The notes below the pieces were generated by a model. It saw only the letters and a list, made by a program, of their open reading frames with translations, ran no database searches and was not told the origin of the DNA. DNA of 64,000 bases from Adineta steineri (Eukaryota > Rotifera > Eurotatoria > Adinetida > Adinetidae): positions 200,685 to 264,684 of the forward strand of contig CAJNOI010000017.1 in assembly GCA_905250115.1 (NCBI GenBank), in the 5' to 3' direction. The translations under genes were made by a program, and so were the position numbers. This document shows positions 55,987 through 64,000 of this stretch, in pieces (the stretch's first letter is position 1; each line of letters begins with the position of its first letter).

Positions 55987-56550
55987 ATGACTGAAAGTAT
56001 TGAAGATACATCATTATCAAATAATGATGATGAAACATTAATTGATGAGAATGAATTAAATCAATTTACAGCAACATTAGATCAATTAACGCCTGTGATA
56101 CCAGATACAGTTACAAAATTTTATATGAGACAATGTGGATTACAAACTGATGATGAACGAGTTGTTAAATTACTTTCAGTCTCTGTACAAAAATTTATGT
56201 CTGGTAATGAAATGAAATTGAAATGAATTTTTAATTCATATTCTTTTAAAGATATTGTTAATGATTGTTATCAATTACATAAACTACGTGAAAAATCCAC
56301 TAACCGACCAGCAACAGCAGCAGCACTACCTACTACTACTACTGCGACTACTCAAGCTGCAGTAACAGAACCAGCAGTAACTGCAGCAGCGACAACAACA
56401 ACAACAACTACCACCACAGATTCATCAGCAAATGCAGCTAGTGCGAAAAAACCAGTAACATCTACAAATCAAACATTAACACTTAATGATTTATCACATG
56501 TTCTTGGAGAGTATGGAATTAATGTTAAAAAGACATTTTATTATACATAA
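55987..56550 (+). CDS. TAF10: TFIID/SAGA subunit TAF10
   Basis: Exons 55987-56203 and 56252-56550 join in phase to give 171 aa. The histone-fold subunit of TFIID and SAGA is recognised from LDQLTPVIPDTVTKFYMRQCG, RVVKLLSVSVQKFMS-DIVNDC and the C-terminal DLSHVLGEYGINVKKTFYYT. The loop between the second and third helices is expanded to about 70 residues of Ala/Thr repeats (TTTTATTQAAV, ATTTTTTTTTD), where the family usually has a short basic linker. An acceptor-like TTTTCAG lies just before the ATG, and TMEM205 ends 137 bp upstream on the same strand, so the two may be co-transcribed. Confidence 0.92.
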
Positions 56551-56747
56551 TGTAAATAAGAAAAATTCTCTTATGTGTATATGAAATCTTTTTTCTTTTC
56601 GATGATATAATAAACCTGATTCTCTTTTTTTTTACAAAGAAGAATTCAATTTTTACAATGAAAATAAATATGTATTTTATCATTATAATGTTGAAATAAT
56701 GACTAAGAACATTCAAATACAGTTCTTCAATAGCGAAGTCTCGAAAG

Positions 56748-56863
56748 TAGAGTACGGCGGTTGCAAAAATTACCCAGAACCGCGGTTCCGGTCAGTGGAA
56801 ATGAGGAAAGAGTTGTTCCGGGTCGGTTTTCGGTTCCATTTCTTTTGAAATTGCCGTACCCTA
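56748..56863. mobile_element. hAT-like MITE, 116 bp
   Basis: The ends TAGAGTACGGC and GCCGTACCCTA are inverted, and the match extends inward (GTTGCAAAA / TTTTGAAATT). Perfect 8-bp duplications CTCGAAAG flank it (56740-56747 and 56864-56871). The interior is GC-rich with GGTTCCGG/CGGTTCC repeats. Ends differ from the 4009 family. Confidence 0.88.
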
Positions 56864-57255
56864 CTCGAAAGTAGCGTAAAGAACACATCCTATTCATGTG
56901 CTTAATAATTATAATCACGAATAATTTTCTTTCATAAATAAATTCATTGATTCAATAGAAAGAATTATGACATAAGCAAACAACGACAAAATGTTTTTTC
57001 GTCAGGATACTGTCAACTGCATACATCAAAGAATTTATTTCAATGACTCATCTTACCTGCAAGTTGTTATTATTTTATAATGCCAGTTTATAGGTATTCT
57101 ATATAGTTGTATTTGAGCTTTTATTGATAAAGAAATGACAATATTTGTACATAGATCATTATGGTATTATGCGATAAGATTTAAACCAAAGATTTCAGAT
57201 TTTTTTTCCAAAATATAAGAAGATTTTGAGAAGAAAATTACGAAACTTTATGTAA

Positions 57256-57277
57256 GTGACTCAACATGTTGAGTCAC
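57256..57277. promoter_or_regulatory. Perfect 22-bp palindrome with two AP-1-like sites
   Basis: TGACTCA and its mirror TGAGTCA flank ACATGT in a perfect palindrome, about 57-78 bp before the TATA box of the Rab gene. TGASTCA is the bZIP (AP-1) consensus. Confidence 0.45.
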
Positions 57278-57333
57278 TCATCAGTCACCTGTCCACGTAG
57301 ACAAGTAAGTTAACGTGTCTGTTTTACAGAACC

Positions 57334-57340
57334 TATATAA
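57334..57340 (+). promoter_or_regulatory. TATA box of the Rab gene
   Basis: TATATAA, 50-56 bp upstream of the ATG at 57390. Confidence 0.5.
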
Positions 57341-57389
57341 ACGAATTGTATAGTTTATATAACACAGATCATTCTATTAACAGCAAATC

Positions 57390-58167
57390 ATGACATTTGA
57401 ATATACAACTGATGATGAATTTGATTATTTATTCAAAATACTAATTATTGGTGATAGTGGAGTTGGGTATGTATATTTTGCTCATAAACTCTTATACATC
57501 TATCAATATTTGTATTCTTTTAGAAAAACAACAATTTTACAACGTTTTGCTCATGACTATTTTTCAACTGAATATGTAGCGACGATTGGTGTTGGTAAAT
57601 ATTTTAATTTTTGATTTGGAAGTGTATATATCTCTAGTTATTTAAATAGATTTTCAAATTCGAACAATCAAAGTCGATACAAAACGTTGTAAATTACAAA
57701 TATGGGATACAGCTGGTCAAGATCGTTTTAAATGTGTTGTATCATCATTTTATCGTAATGCAAATGGTGTTGTAATTTGTTTTGATTTAACTGATGTTGA
57801 AAGTTTTCGTAATGTTCATAATTGGTTCGAAGAAGTTAAACGATATTGTCCAGAACAAACACCTGTTTTTCTCATTGGTACAAAATCCGATTTAAAAGCA
57901 CGACGTATGATTACCTATGATATGATAAAAGCTTATGCTGATAAATATCAAATATCATATCTCGAAACAAGTTCAAAAACAAATGAAAATGTAGAAAAAT
58001 GCTTTTTTGATTTTACACAAACATTAGTCACGCATACAAATCAAATGGAATTATCGCATAAACCTACTCCTAAATCAAGATCAACTATTGAGTTGGAATC
58101 TAAACGAAAGACAATTGGTGCTAATACTAACGGGGGATGTTTTAGTGGTAATACATGTACAATTTAA
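57390..58167 (+). CDS. Rab-family small GTPase
   Basis: Exons 57390-57466, 57524-57594 and 57650-58167 join in phase to give 221 aa. All G motifs are present: P-loop GDSGVGKTT, the switch I Thr in [18 protein letters not shown] (WDTAGQ is typical of Rabs), GTKSDL and ETSSK. Rabs direct vesicle traffic on membranes. Switch II is altered: [17 protein letters not shown], where Rabs usually have ERFRTITSSYYRGAHG. The C-terminus [11 protein letters not shown] places the last Cys three residues from the end, so it is neither CC/CXC nor a CaaX box, and standard double prenylation is doubtful. The closest subfamily cannot be fixed by eye; Rab33/Rab43-like groups are possible. Confidence 0.9.
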
Positions 58168-58404
58168 TACTTTTGATTTTTTTTTATATTGTAAATAAGT
58201 TCGTAAAAATATTGAGTGATTCTGAAATTCAAAATAAATTATTATGAAGAATCTTCATACAAAAAAATTCAGACTGTTATTTATTTTTGCGTATTGGACT
58301 TTTTTCAAAAGATATCTTATAATATTCTTTACAATGGTAAGGTCAAAGATTTTCTTGATTAAATAATCGGTTGATATTAAATCTTTCTATTCAATATTGG
58401 CGCT

Positions 58405-58572
58405 AGGATGGAACGTCACATGGGCAAAACGTCGCAGCTCATTTTATGGTTCAAAATGAATTGCTAGTAAACGTTTGATGCTGGCCATGTAGGTACGCGG
58501 GATGTGAATATTCGATGCACCCTCACCCTCAATGAGCCATACGCCTGCGACATTTTGTCCGGTCACCGCGAA
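58405..58572. mobile_element. Degraded inverted-repeat element
   Basis: TCACATGGGCAAAACGTCGC near 58416 is mirrored by GCGACATTTTGTCCGGTCA near 58547. GC content is well above the flanks. Ends and target duplication are unclear. Confidence 0.55.
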
Positions 58573-58839
58573 AAGTTGAAGCATAGTGCACATTTTACTT
58601 TATTTTTCTTTCACCATCGTAGAGAATTTTATATTACATATTTTGAGGATATAATTTCGATAGATGGAAATTCATTCTGTATAGCATGATATAAAATGTA
58701 GGAAAATATATTTAGCATTTGTAGTTTAATCATGAAGTTAAAAATACTATCTCGTCTTTATACAATTTCATATATTTAAATAGTAAAATGTGATATAGAA
58801 ATCATACTCGTCGCTTAGTCATGTTATAAATATCTTGAG

Positions 58840-58904
58840 TCATATGATCTTATCTAACTCATATGATCTTATCTAACTCATATGATCTTATCTAACTCAT
58901 ATGA
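58840..58904. repeat. 19-bp minisatellite, about 3.4 copies
   Basis: The unit TCATATGATCTTATCTAAC is repeated head-to-tail without visible variation. Confidence 0.9.
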
Positions 58905-59229
58905 TAATAACAAATAACGGCTTATTAAGATATTTTAAATCAAAATAATTTTATATTTGTCATTGAATTTTCATTATTTTATTTTAATAATACTAAATAT
59001 TAATACTATACTACGAATTAATTAGTAAATAGTTTACAAATAGAAAAAAATACGGAAAACGATAATTAGTGGACGAATAAATTTGAGCGTATAGGAAATA
59101 CTGTATTAGAAGAGTAGAATAAAATTTCTTTTATAATACATGTGAATATCACAGGAATACTTGATGGACGAAATACAATAATATAGAGAAGGATTAAAAA
59201 AAGAAGAATAGAAATTTGATAGAAAAAAA

Positions 59230-60618
59230 TTAAATAATTGATTTTGTTGATATATTATCACTGTCATCATCATCACTGTCATCATGAAATTTTAAATATG
59301 GTAATGTAAACCAATTCGACTGTTCATTAGGCCAAAAATGTAAATGAAGATTTGCTTGAGGATTTTGTTGTTTTATTGTTAAATACCCACAAATAACAAT
59401 ACCCTCATTACTACTGAAAAATATTAATACATGCCAAAATGCATGTAAATAAGGAAATGATATTGATAACCATAATGGACATAACATTCGATCACATATC
59501 CATATTGTAACTGCAATAGCCCATAAACAAAAACAATGAAGGCCAAGACGTTTTATACGTGCATTGTCACTTCTAAAAAAAACAAATTTTAATTTTCTTA
59601 AAACAATAATATCAGATAATCAATACCGTCTAAGATGAATAACAATAAAACTAATAGTTGGAAAACAAAGAATCATTAGAGCAAATGCATTTGCATATGG
59701 ATAAACAAATGACAAGCCAGTTATAATAATTGCGAAGACAATACAACTGTACACAAACCGATGCCTATGTGAATAAATATGAAATATTTAAAATATATGT
59801 CAAAAGAAAAACGTTCAAGTACCGTTGAACACGAAATGATTGTGGTAGATAAACATCTGGTAAAAACAATGCATAACCAGCTGTAATAACCCATAAAATT
59901 GATATTTCATCAACTAATTGTCCAACCTAGAAAATGAATCGTTCTCTTTTTTAAATTCTCATTATCTATTATTAACATACAAGACTAAGTGTTGCATGAA
60001 AATAAACCGAACCAATTCCAATCACAATCAATAAAATCCAAAGTATTGCTATTCCATTAGCTACACGTTTTGAATATGGCCGGAAAAGATAAATCATTAT
60101 TGGTGGTATCAAGAAAAAGAATATATTGGATACCTGAATAAAAAAAAGTCAAATATTCAAATTGAACTAATAACAACTATGATCATAGGAAAACAAAAAA
60201 TTCTTTATCAAATAAATGGAACTAATCGATTATTAATAGCAAGCAGGAGAATTAAAAATAAACAAATGAGCATGCATTCATACGTATAAAAAATATATAG
60301 CAATTTCAAAACGGAAATAAGTTACCTTTAACCCACATATTTAGTATGTTAGCCTATAATACAAACATAGTTTCATAGTTGATTGAATTGTTATTACATG
60401 CTTATTTATTTTTATATGTTTAAACTAATGATAAGTAGATAGTACTTTTAGTTTGACTTTTTTGTTCTATATGTACTTACTGTATTCCAAAATTCAGCAA
60501 TATATTCACTAACAACATAATTTGGTTCGCACCAATCAACCGTACTTGAACCAGGTTGAAAAGGATTTTTTTTTATTTGACCTAAATTAATTTTAGATAG
60601 GTCTGTTGTTAGATACAT
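59230..60618 (-). CDS. ACER: Alkaline ceramidase
   Basis: Exons 60618-60481, 60133-59981, 59926-59823, 59764-59627 and 59572-59230 join in phase to give 291 aa. It hydrolyses ceramide to sphingosine and fatty acid in ER/Golgi membranes. The family's N-terminal metal site DWCEPNY and SEYIAEFWNT are present. Zinc-binding His are in VYFHATLS and LHAFWH. About seven hydrophobic segments fit the seven-helix fold. The C-terminal tail is acidic (HDDSDDDDSDN). The ATG is six bases after TTTTAG, again acceptor-like, so a 5' UTR intron or trans-splicing is possible. Intron 1 is 347 bp. Which of the animal ACER types it matches cannot be decided by eye. Confidence 0.93.
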
Positions 60619-61029
60619 TGCAATCTAAAATTATATATACATAATAAGAAATAATATTTTTATGTTTAAATAAAAAATGATTTAAGATAATCGCATGTTT
60701 ATCTGTTTCGAATGATTTGAATATTATTTCCAAAAATGAAATAATCATGATAAAGGAGACTAAACCAGTATTCATTTTCAGACTCACTTAGATCAATTTT
60801 TGAAATATTTAGTAATCTAAATAGAATTGATATTTTTATTGAAAAGATTTATAGATAGATTTATCCCATTTATTTTTTTGTTAATGATTTTCATACAAAA
60901 CAAAACAAAAACAATCAAGCATATATATCATATAATCTATATTGCTATATTGTTATTATTTTTTCTAATAAAACGGGATTGATTTTTTTTTTATTTTCTC
61001 GTGTTGTTTTCTTCTAAAACTGCTTGGTT
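60619..61029. other. Spacer upstream of ACER
   Basis: 411 bp of AT-rich sequence between two minus-strand genes: 3' of eS17 and 5' of ACER. No feature seen. Confidence 0.5.
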
Positions 61030-61491
61030 TTATTGAAAACCAGCACGTCGGGCATATCCACTTTGTTGACGATCATGACCACCACGTTGATTTCCACCTT
61101 GTTGTTGATTTGGTTGATTATCTCGTTCTTGTACATCAACATTTGGTAATGATTTAAAATCGAATGCATTTAACATATCCTTGGTGTCTTGATCAATTGC
61201 AATTATAGTTTGTGGTTCAAGTGCTGAAATTTCTGGTACATAATTGTCACGTCGTTCACGTTCTTCTTCTTGAAGTTTAATTGATATACCACGTACAGGT
61301 CCAGCTTGAATACGTTTCATTAAATGTGTAATAAAACCAGCTATTTGATTACGAAGACGTTTTGTTGGTATAATTGCTATTTCTTCAACAACACGTTTGT
61401 TTGTATGAAAATCAAGCGTCAATTTTGTATAATATTTTTCGATAATTTGACGTGAAGCTTTTTTAATGGTTTTTGTACGAACACGACCCAT
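61030..61491 (-). CDS. RPS17: 40S ribosomal protein eS17
   Basis: A single exon of 153 aa. It begins [20 protein letters not shown] and contains the family blocks [39 protein letters not shown] and [17 protein letters not shown]. The animal protein is usually about 135 aa; the extra length is a Gln/Gly/Arg-rich tail ([18 protein letters not shown]). It is a structural component of the small ribosomal subunit head. Acceptor-like CTAAG lies four bases before the ATG. Confidence 0.97.
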   Translation of the reverse strand: MGRVRTKTIKKASRQIIEKYYTKLTLDFHTNKRVVEEIAIIPTKRLRNQIAGFITHLMKRIQAGPVRGISIKLQEEERERRDNYVPEISALEPQTIIAIDQDTKDMLNAFDFKSLPNVDVQERDNQPNQQQGGNQRGGHDRQQSGYARRAGFQ

Positions 61492-61593
61492 CTTTTCTTA
61501 GTGTTTAAGAAAAACAACGAGATGATCTAAAAAATAAAAATAAAAAAGAGATTCTATTATTACAAATAAATTATTTTATTTTTTATTTTTTAT

Positions 61594-61941
61594 TTAAGAT
61601 TCATGCGATTTTCCAACAACTAATTTAATTTTAGGCTGTCTTTCTTCCGATTTAGCAGCATAATCAGATTCCGTATGATATCGACAATGTTGACAATTAT
61701 CAAATTCATTATCGTCTGTTGTTTCATCATGATTTGTTTGTGGATCATGTGGTTTAGTATATACACAACAACATTTGGATTTCTTTTTATTCATATGTTC
61801 ATTATCAATTGTTTCTTCTGTCCAGCGAACACGAGGACCAGTTTCAATTGGATTATTTAATTCAAGTACGAGTGTTGGAGGATTTCCTCGTATTAATTGA
61901 TTAGTTTCAACTGTTGTTGTTGTTCGTACAGGAGTCGTCAT
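61594..61941 (-). CDS. PPP1R11: PP1 inhibitor-3 / PPP1R11
   Basis: A single exon of 115 aa. The PPP1R11/YPI1 core is plain: [20 protein letters not shown] (the RVRW part is the PP1-binding motif), then [10 protein letters not shown] and the Cys/His cluster DNCQHCRYH. The protein inhibits PP1; the human homologue has also been reported as an E3 ubiquitin ligase through its Cys-rich part. Length fits the family. It lies 102 bp upstream of eS17 on the same strand, so the two could share a transcript. Confidence 0.93.
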   Translation of the reverse strand: MTTPVRTTTTVETNQLIRGNPPTLVLELNNPIETGPRVRWTEETIDNEHMNKKKSKCCCVYTKPHDPQTNHDETTDDNEFDNCQHCRYHTESDYAAKSEERQPKIKLVVGKSHES

Positions 61942-62227
61942 TTGGTTTTTATAAAAGCAAAATAATATAAATTATATCTAAAAATATAGGACAAATTTAT
62001 ATCTACAATATCTTTATTTTCGATCATCTGACAATATTTTTATTTTGGAATTCTAATAATAACACCAAAGAAATGTGATTCTAAGGTATCATAAAAAGAA
62101 TAAATCCAATTGTAATGCAACAAAGAATTGATTAAGTTTACTATTTGAAACATCTTCATCGGAATGAAATAATGAAAGAAAATATATATATATTATATCT
62201 ACTCCCATAATTCATTAATGCATAAAA

Positions 62228-62848
62228 TCACACATACCAATCATAACAAGATTCATTAAGTATTTTTCCATGTCCAAGTGTTTGATATTTAATTGAACGT
62301 ATACCATATTCATTTCCATTATTTGTTTGTTCAATATCGGATAATATACTTGTTGTTGTTCTTGTTGGACTTAAACGATCATATTGTAATTGTACACGTT
62401 GTTTCCAATGACTATAATCCATTGGACAGAGATTTGTAAGACCATTATAGATAATAGAACGATTTATTTGTCGACCAAACAAACCATTTTTATATTCAAG
62501 TTGAAATAAACCAGGACAATGATCACATAATAATCTTAATATTCTATCAAGCATACGTATTGTCCATGCATAACCATCATCGGCTAATTTTCGACATGAT
62601 ATATGACATTGAACTGAAAGTTCGTCAACATTCCATGGTATATATAAATAATAATGTTCATCTGATGTTGTTAAAGAAAATTCTAATGCATACTTAGAAT
62701 CATCATCTTGTATATGTAGAATTATTGAATTTGGCAACCAATAATGACGAAGAGCAATAAGACGAACCTGTTCAAGTGCACCATAAGTTAATAGATGATT
62801 ATGAGATTTGTTTAAGACACAAAAATGCATATCGTCAATATCAGACAT
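62228..62848 (-). CDS. Unrecognised protein
   Basis: The ATG at 62848 (MSDIDDMHFCVLN) is chosen because it follows CTTATTTCAG directly, a strong splice acceptor; the longer frame from 62866 would read through that acceptor. This gives 206 aa without signal peptide or membrane segments. It has alternating strands and helices (QVRLIALRHYWLP, SIILHIQDDD, HYYLYIPWNVDEL, RMLDRILRLLCDHCPGLFQL) and a polar tail. I do not recognise a family. It sits in a run of minus-strand genes with PPP1R11 and eS17 downstream. Confidence 0.75.
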   Translation of the reverse strand: MSDIDDMHFCVLNKSHNHLLTYGALEQVRLIALRHYWLPNSIILHIQDDDSKYALEFSLTTSDEHYYLYIPWNVDELSVQCHISCRKLADDGYAWTIRMLDRILRLLCDHCPGLFQLEYKNGLFGRQINRSIIYNGLTNLCPMDYSHWKQRVQLQYDRLSPTRTTTSILSDIEQTNNGNEYGIRSIKYQTLGHGKILNESCYDWYV

Positions 62849-63220
62849 CTGAAATAAGAAAAACAAAAAATGGAAGTTTTACAAAATCAGAAGAATAATA
62901 TCAGATATGGAACTCAACACATACATGTCCATTTACTGAGTAATATATGGGGTTAGTTGAAAACGTTAATTTCATTACTTTTTGTCTAACCATTAAAACA
63001 AAAAGAATTTCTTAGAAACAATCGAATCATCTATTTTCAAACATACAAAAAAAAACATCAGATCAATCGCGTATATAAGAATAAAACAAAAGAACAAATG
63101 AGTGTGACATGCATTTGTAAACAAATATACAAAAAAATTTTGCTTCTTTCTTTGATACATTAATAATTTCATTGACTAGAACAAAAGAAAGAAATATAAT
63201 ATATATATGTATATATCTCA

Positions 63221-63965
63221 CTAATGATCTTTTGTTGTTAATCGATCAATTAATTCTTGTAATGGTGCTAATTCTTTTTTTTCAACTAAGGAAAATTCTT
63301 GTATAAAATAAACAAAATGTTTAAAGGATGTATTTAAATGTGCTTCTTCTTTAAGCATAACAACTTCTTTAAAATGTTGATGATATATATGTGCATAAAC
63401 ACGAAATAAACGTTTTAAAATTGTTTTTGATATTGAAAGAAAATTTTTTGGAAATGGTACACCTATTTTTGATGGAAATATCATTTCATCATCAAGTTGA
63501 TCTTGTACCCATGACATTAAATAATCCGTATAACGTGGTGCTGAACATTTTATAGGTTTTTTTATTGTTTGACCATCGGCCCAATGATATTCATATTTAG
63601 GTCCAGCCGTCATTAATACACATGTTATTTCCGTACAAAATTCTGTTATAGTACCATAAAGCATATTGATTTGATTGAAAAAATCCACAACTAAAAATAA
63701 AATTAGATAAATAAAAACAAAATTGTATTTAGAAATTTTGCTTACTATTAACAGCAATCCATTCATTAAGATCTTCTCCTTCGGGTAATTGTACAGCTAA
63801 GCGTAGATTTCCACTTCCTAAGGTATTTTGTGCATGTCTCATTAAATCATGTTGTTTTGTACCTAAATAAAACAAAAAAATATAGAAAGTTTTTGTTCGA
63901 AACCGAAAAACTACATACCTTCAGGTATATTTCGATGAGGTTTAAATGTACGTTGATGTTGTCGA
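63221..63965 (-). CDS. MOB1: MOB kinase activator (MOB1/Mats), 5'-partial
   Basis: Exons 63965-63919, 63862-63746 and 63690-63221 join in phase; at least one upstream exon lies beyond the window. MOB1 activates LATS/NDR kinases in the Hippo pathway. Blocks include RTFKPHRNIPEGTKQH, GNLRLAVQLPEGEDLNEWIA, DFFNQINMLYGTITEFC, AGPKYEYHWADG and CSAPRYTDYLMSWVQ. Zinc ligands are Cys in FCTEITC and His in HIYHQHF. The C-terminus ends LIDRLTTKDH, as in MOB1. Conservation is high, so identity is secure. Confidence 0.95.
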
Positions 63966-64000
63966 CTAAAGATACAACAAAAAAATATATGTTTTCTTTT

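Larger units (their letters stand above)
56551..57389. other. Intergenic with MITE and Rab promoter
   Basis: Holds the MITE at 56748-56863, a palindrome at 57256-57277 and a TATA box at 57334. Confidence 0.6.
58168..59229. other. Intergenic between convergent genes
   Basis: Contains the inverted-repeat element at 58405-58572 and a minisatellite at 58840-58904. A 61-codon frame at 58504-58689 overlaps the element and is not called. Confidence 0.55.

Overview
This is a draft-assembly contig from an animal nuclear genome. It is very AT-rich, its genes are broken by many tiny GT-AG introns (mostly 45-65 bp), and it contains one 100-N scaffold gap. Small introns, secreted NHL-repeat and Cys-rich repeat genes, frequent splice-acceptor-like sequence directly before start codons (spliced-leader style), and many miniature transposons suggest a rotifer, most likely a bdelloid. 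The taxon is inferred; no sequence search could be run. Exon models were built by hand from reading frames and splice signals and checked for phase.

Layout. 1-2348 (-): secreted protein of five 148-residue Cys-rich repeats, running off the left edge, with one frameshift. 3007-4545 (-): Kv-type potassium channel with an altered selectivity filter and a hAT MITE in an intron. 4648-5348 (+): unknown protein. 6958-8459 (+): rhodopsin-type GPCR. 8867-9213: one MITE nested in another. 9770-14069 (+): two tandem Maelstrom-like genes (piRNA pathway), followed within 100 bp by COX5A (14167-14666). 16429-16963 (-): neuropeptide F-type prohormone ending in an EF-hand. 18317-22115 (+): 18-exon malic enzyme, closely followed by a DHRS7B-like dehydrogenase (22219-23139). 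24413-26413 (-): Homer scaffold. 27618-28430 (+): secreted FN3-like protein. 28922-29156 (-): OST4. 29811-31436 (+): EF-hand/proline-rich protein.

After the gap at 31704-31803: a truncated NHL-repeat gene (31849-33520), a DEDDh exonuclease (36022-36839), a 1.7 kb transposon-like element (37252-38927), three tandem NHL-repeat genes on the minus strand (39561-45199), two PLAC8 genes (47497-49061), a 16-exon CTP synthase with an opposite-strand ORF inside one intron (49775-53228), TMEM205 (54962-55850), TAF10 (55987-56550), a Rab GTPase (57390-58167), alkaline ceramidase (59230-60618), ribosomal protein eS17 (61030-61491), PPP1R11 (61594-61941), an unknown gene (62228-62848) and the 3' part of MOB1 (63221-63965).

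The strongest points for follow-up are the NPF/EF-hand fusion, the tandem Maelstrom pair within a MITE-rich neighbourhood, the 1.7 kb element with repeated subterminal motifs, the NHL array with exchanged C-terminal exons, and several gene pairs about 100 bp apart that may be trans-spliced.
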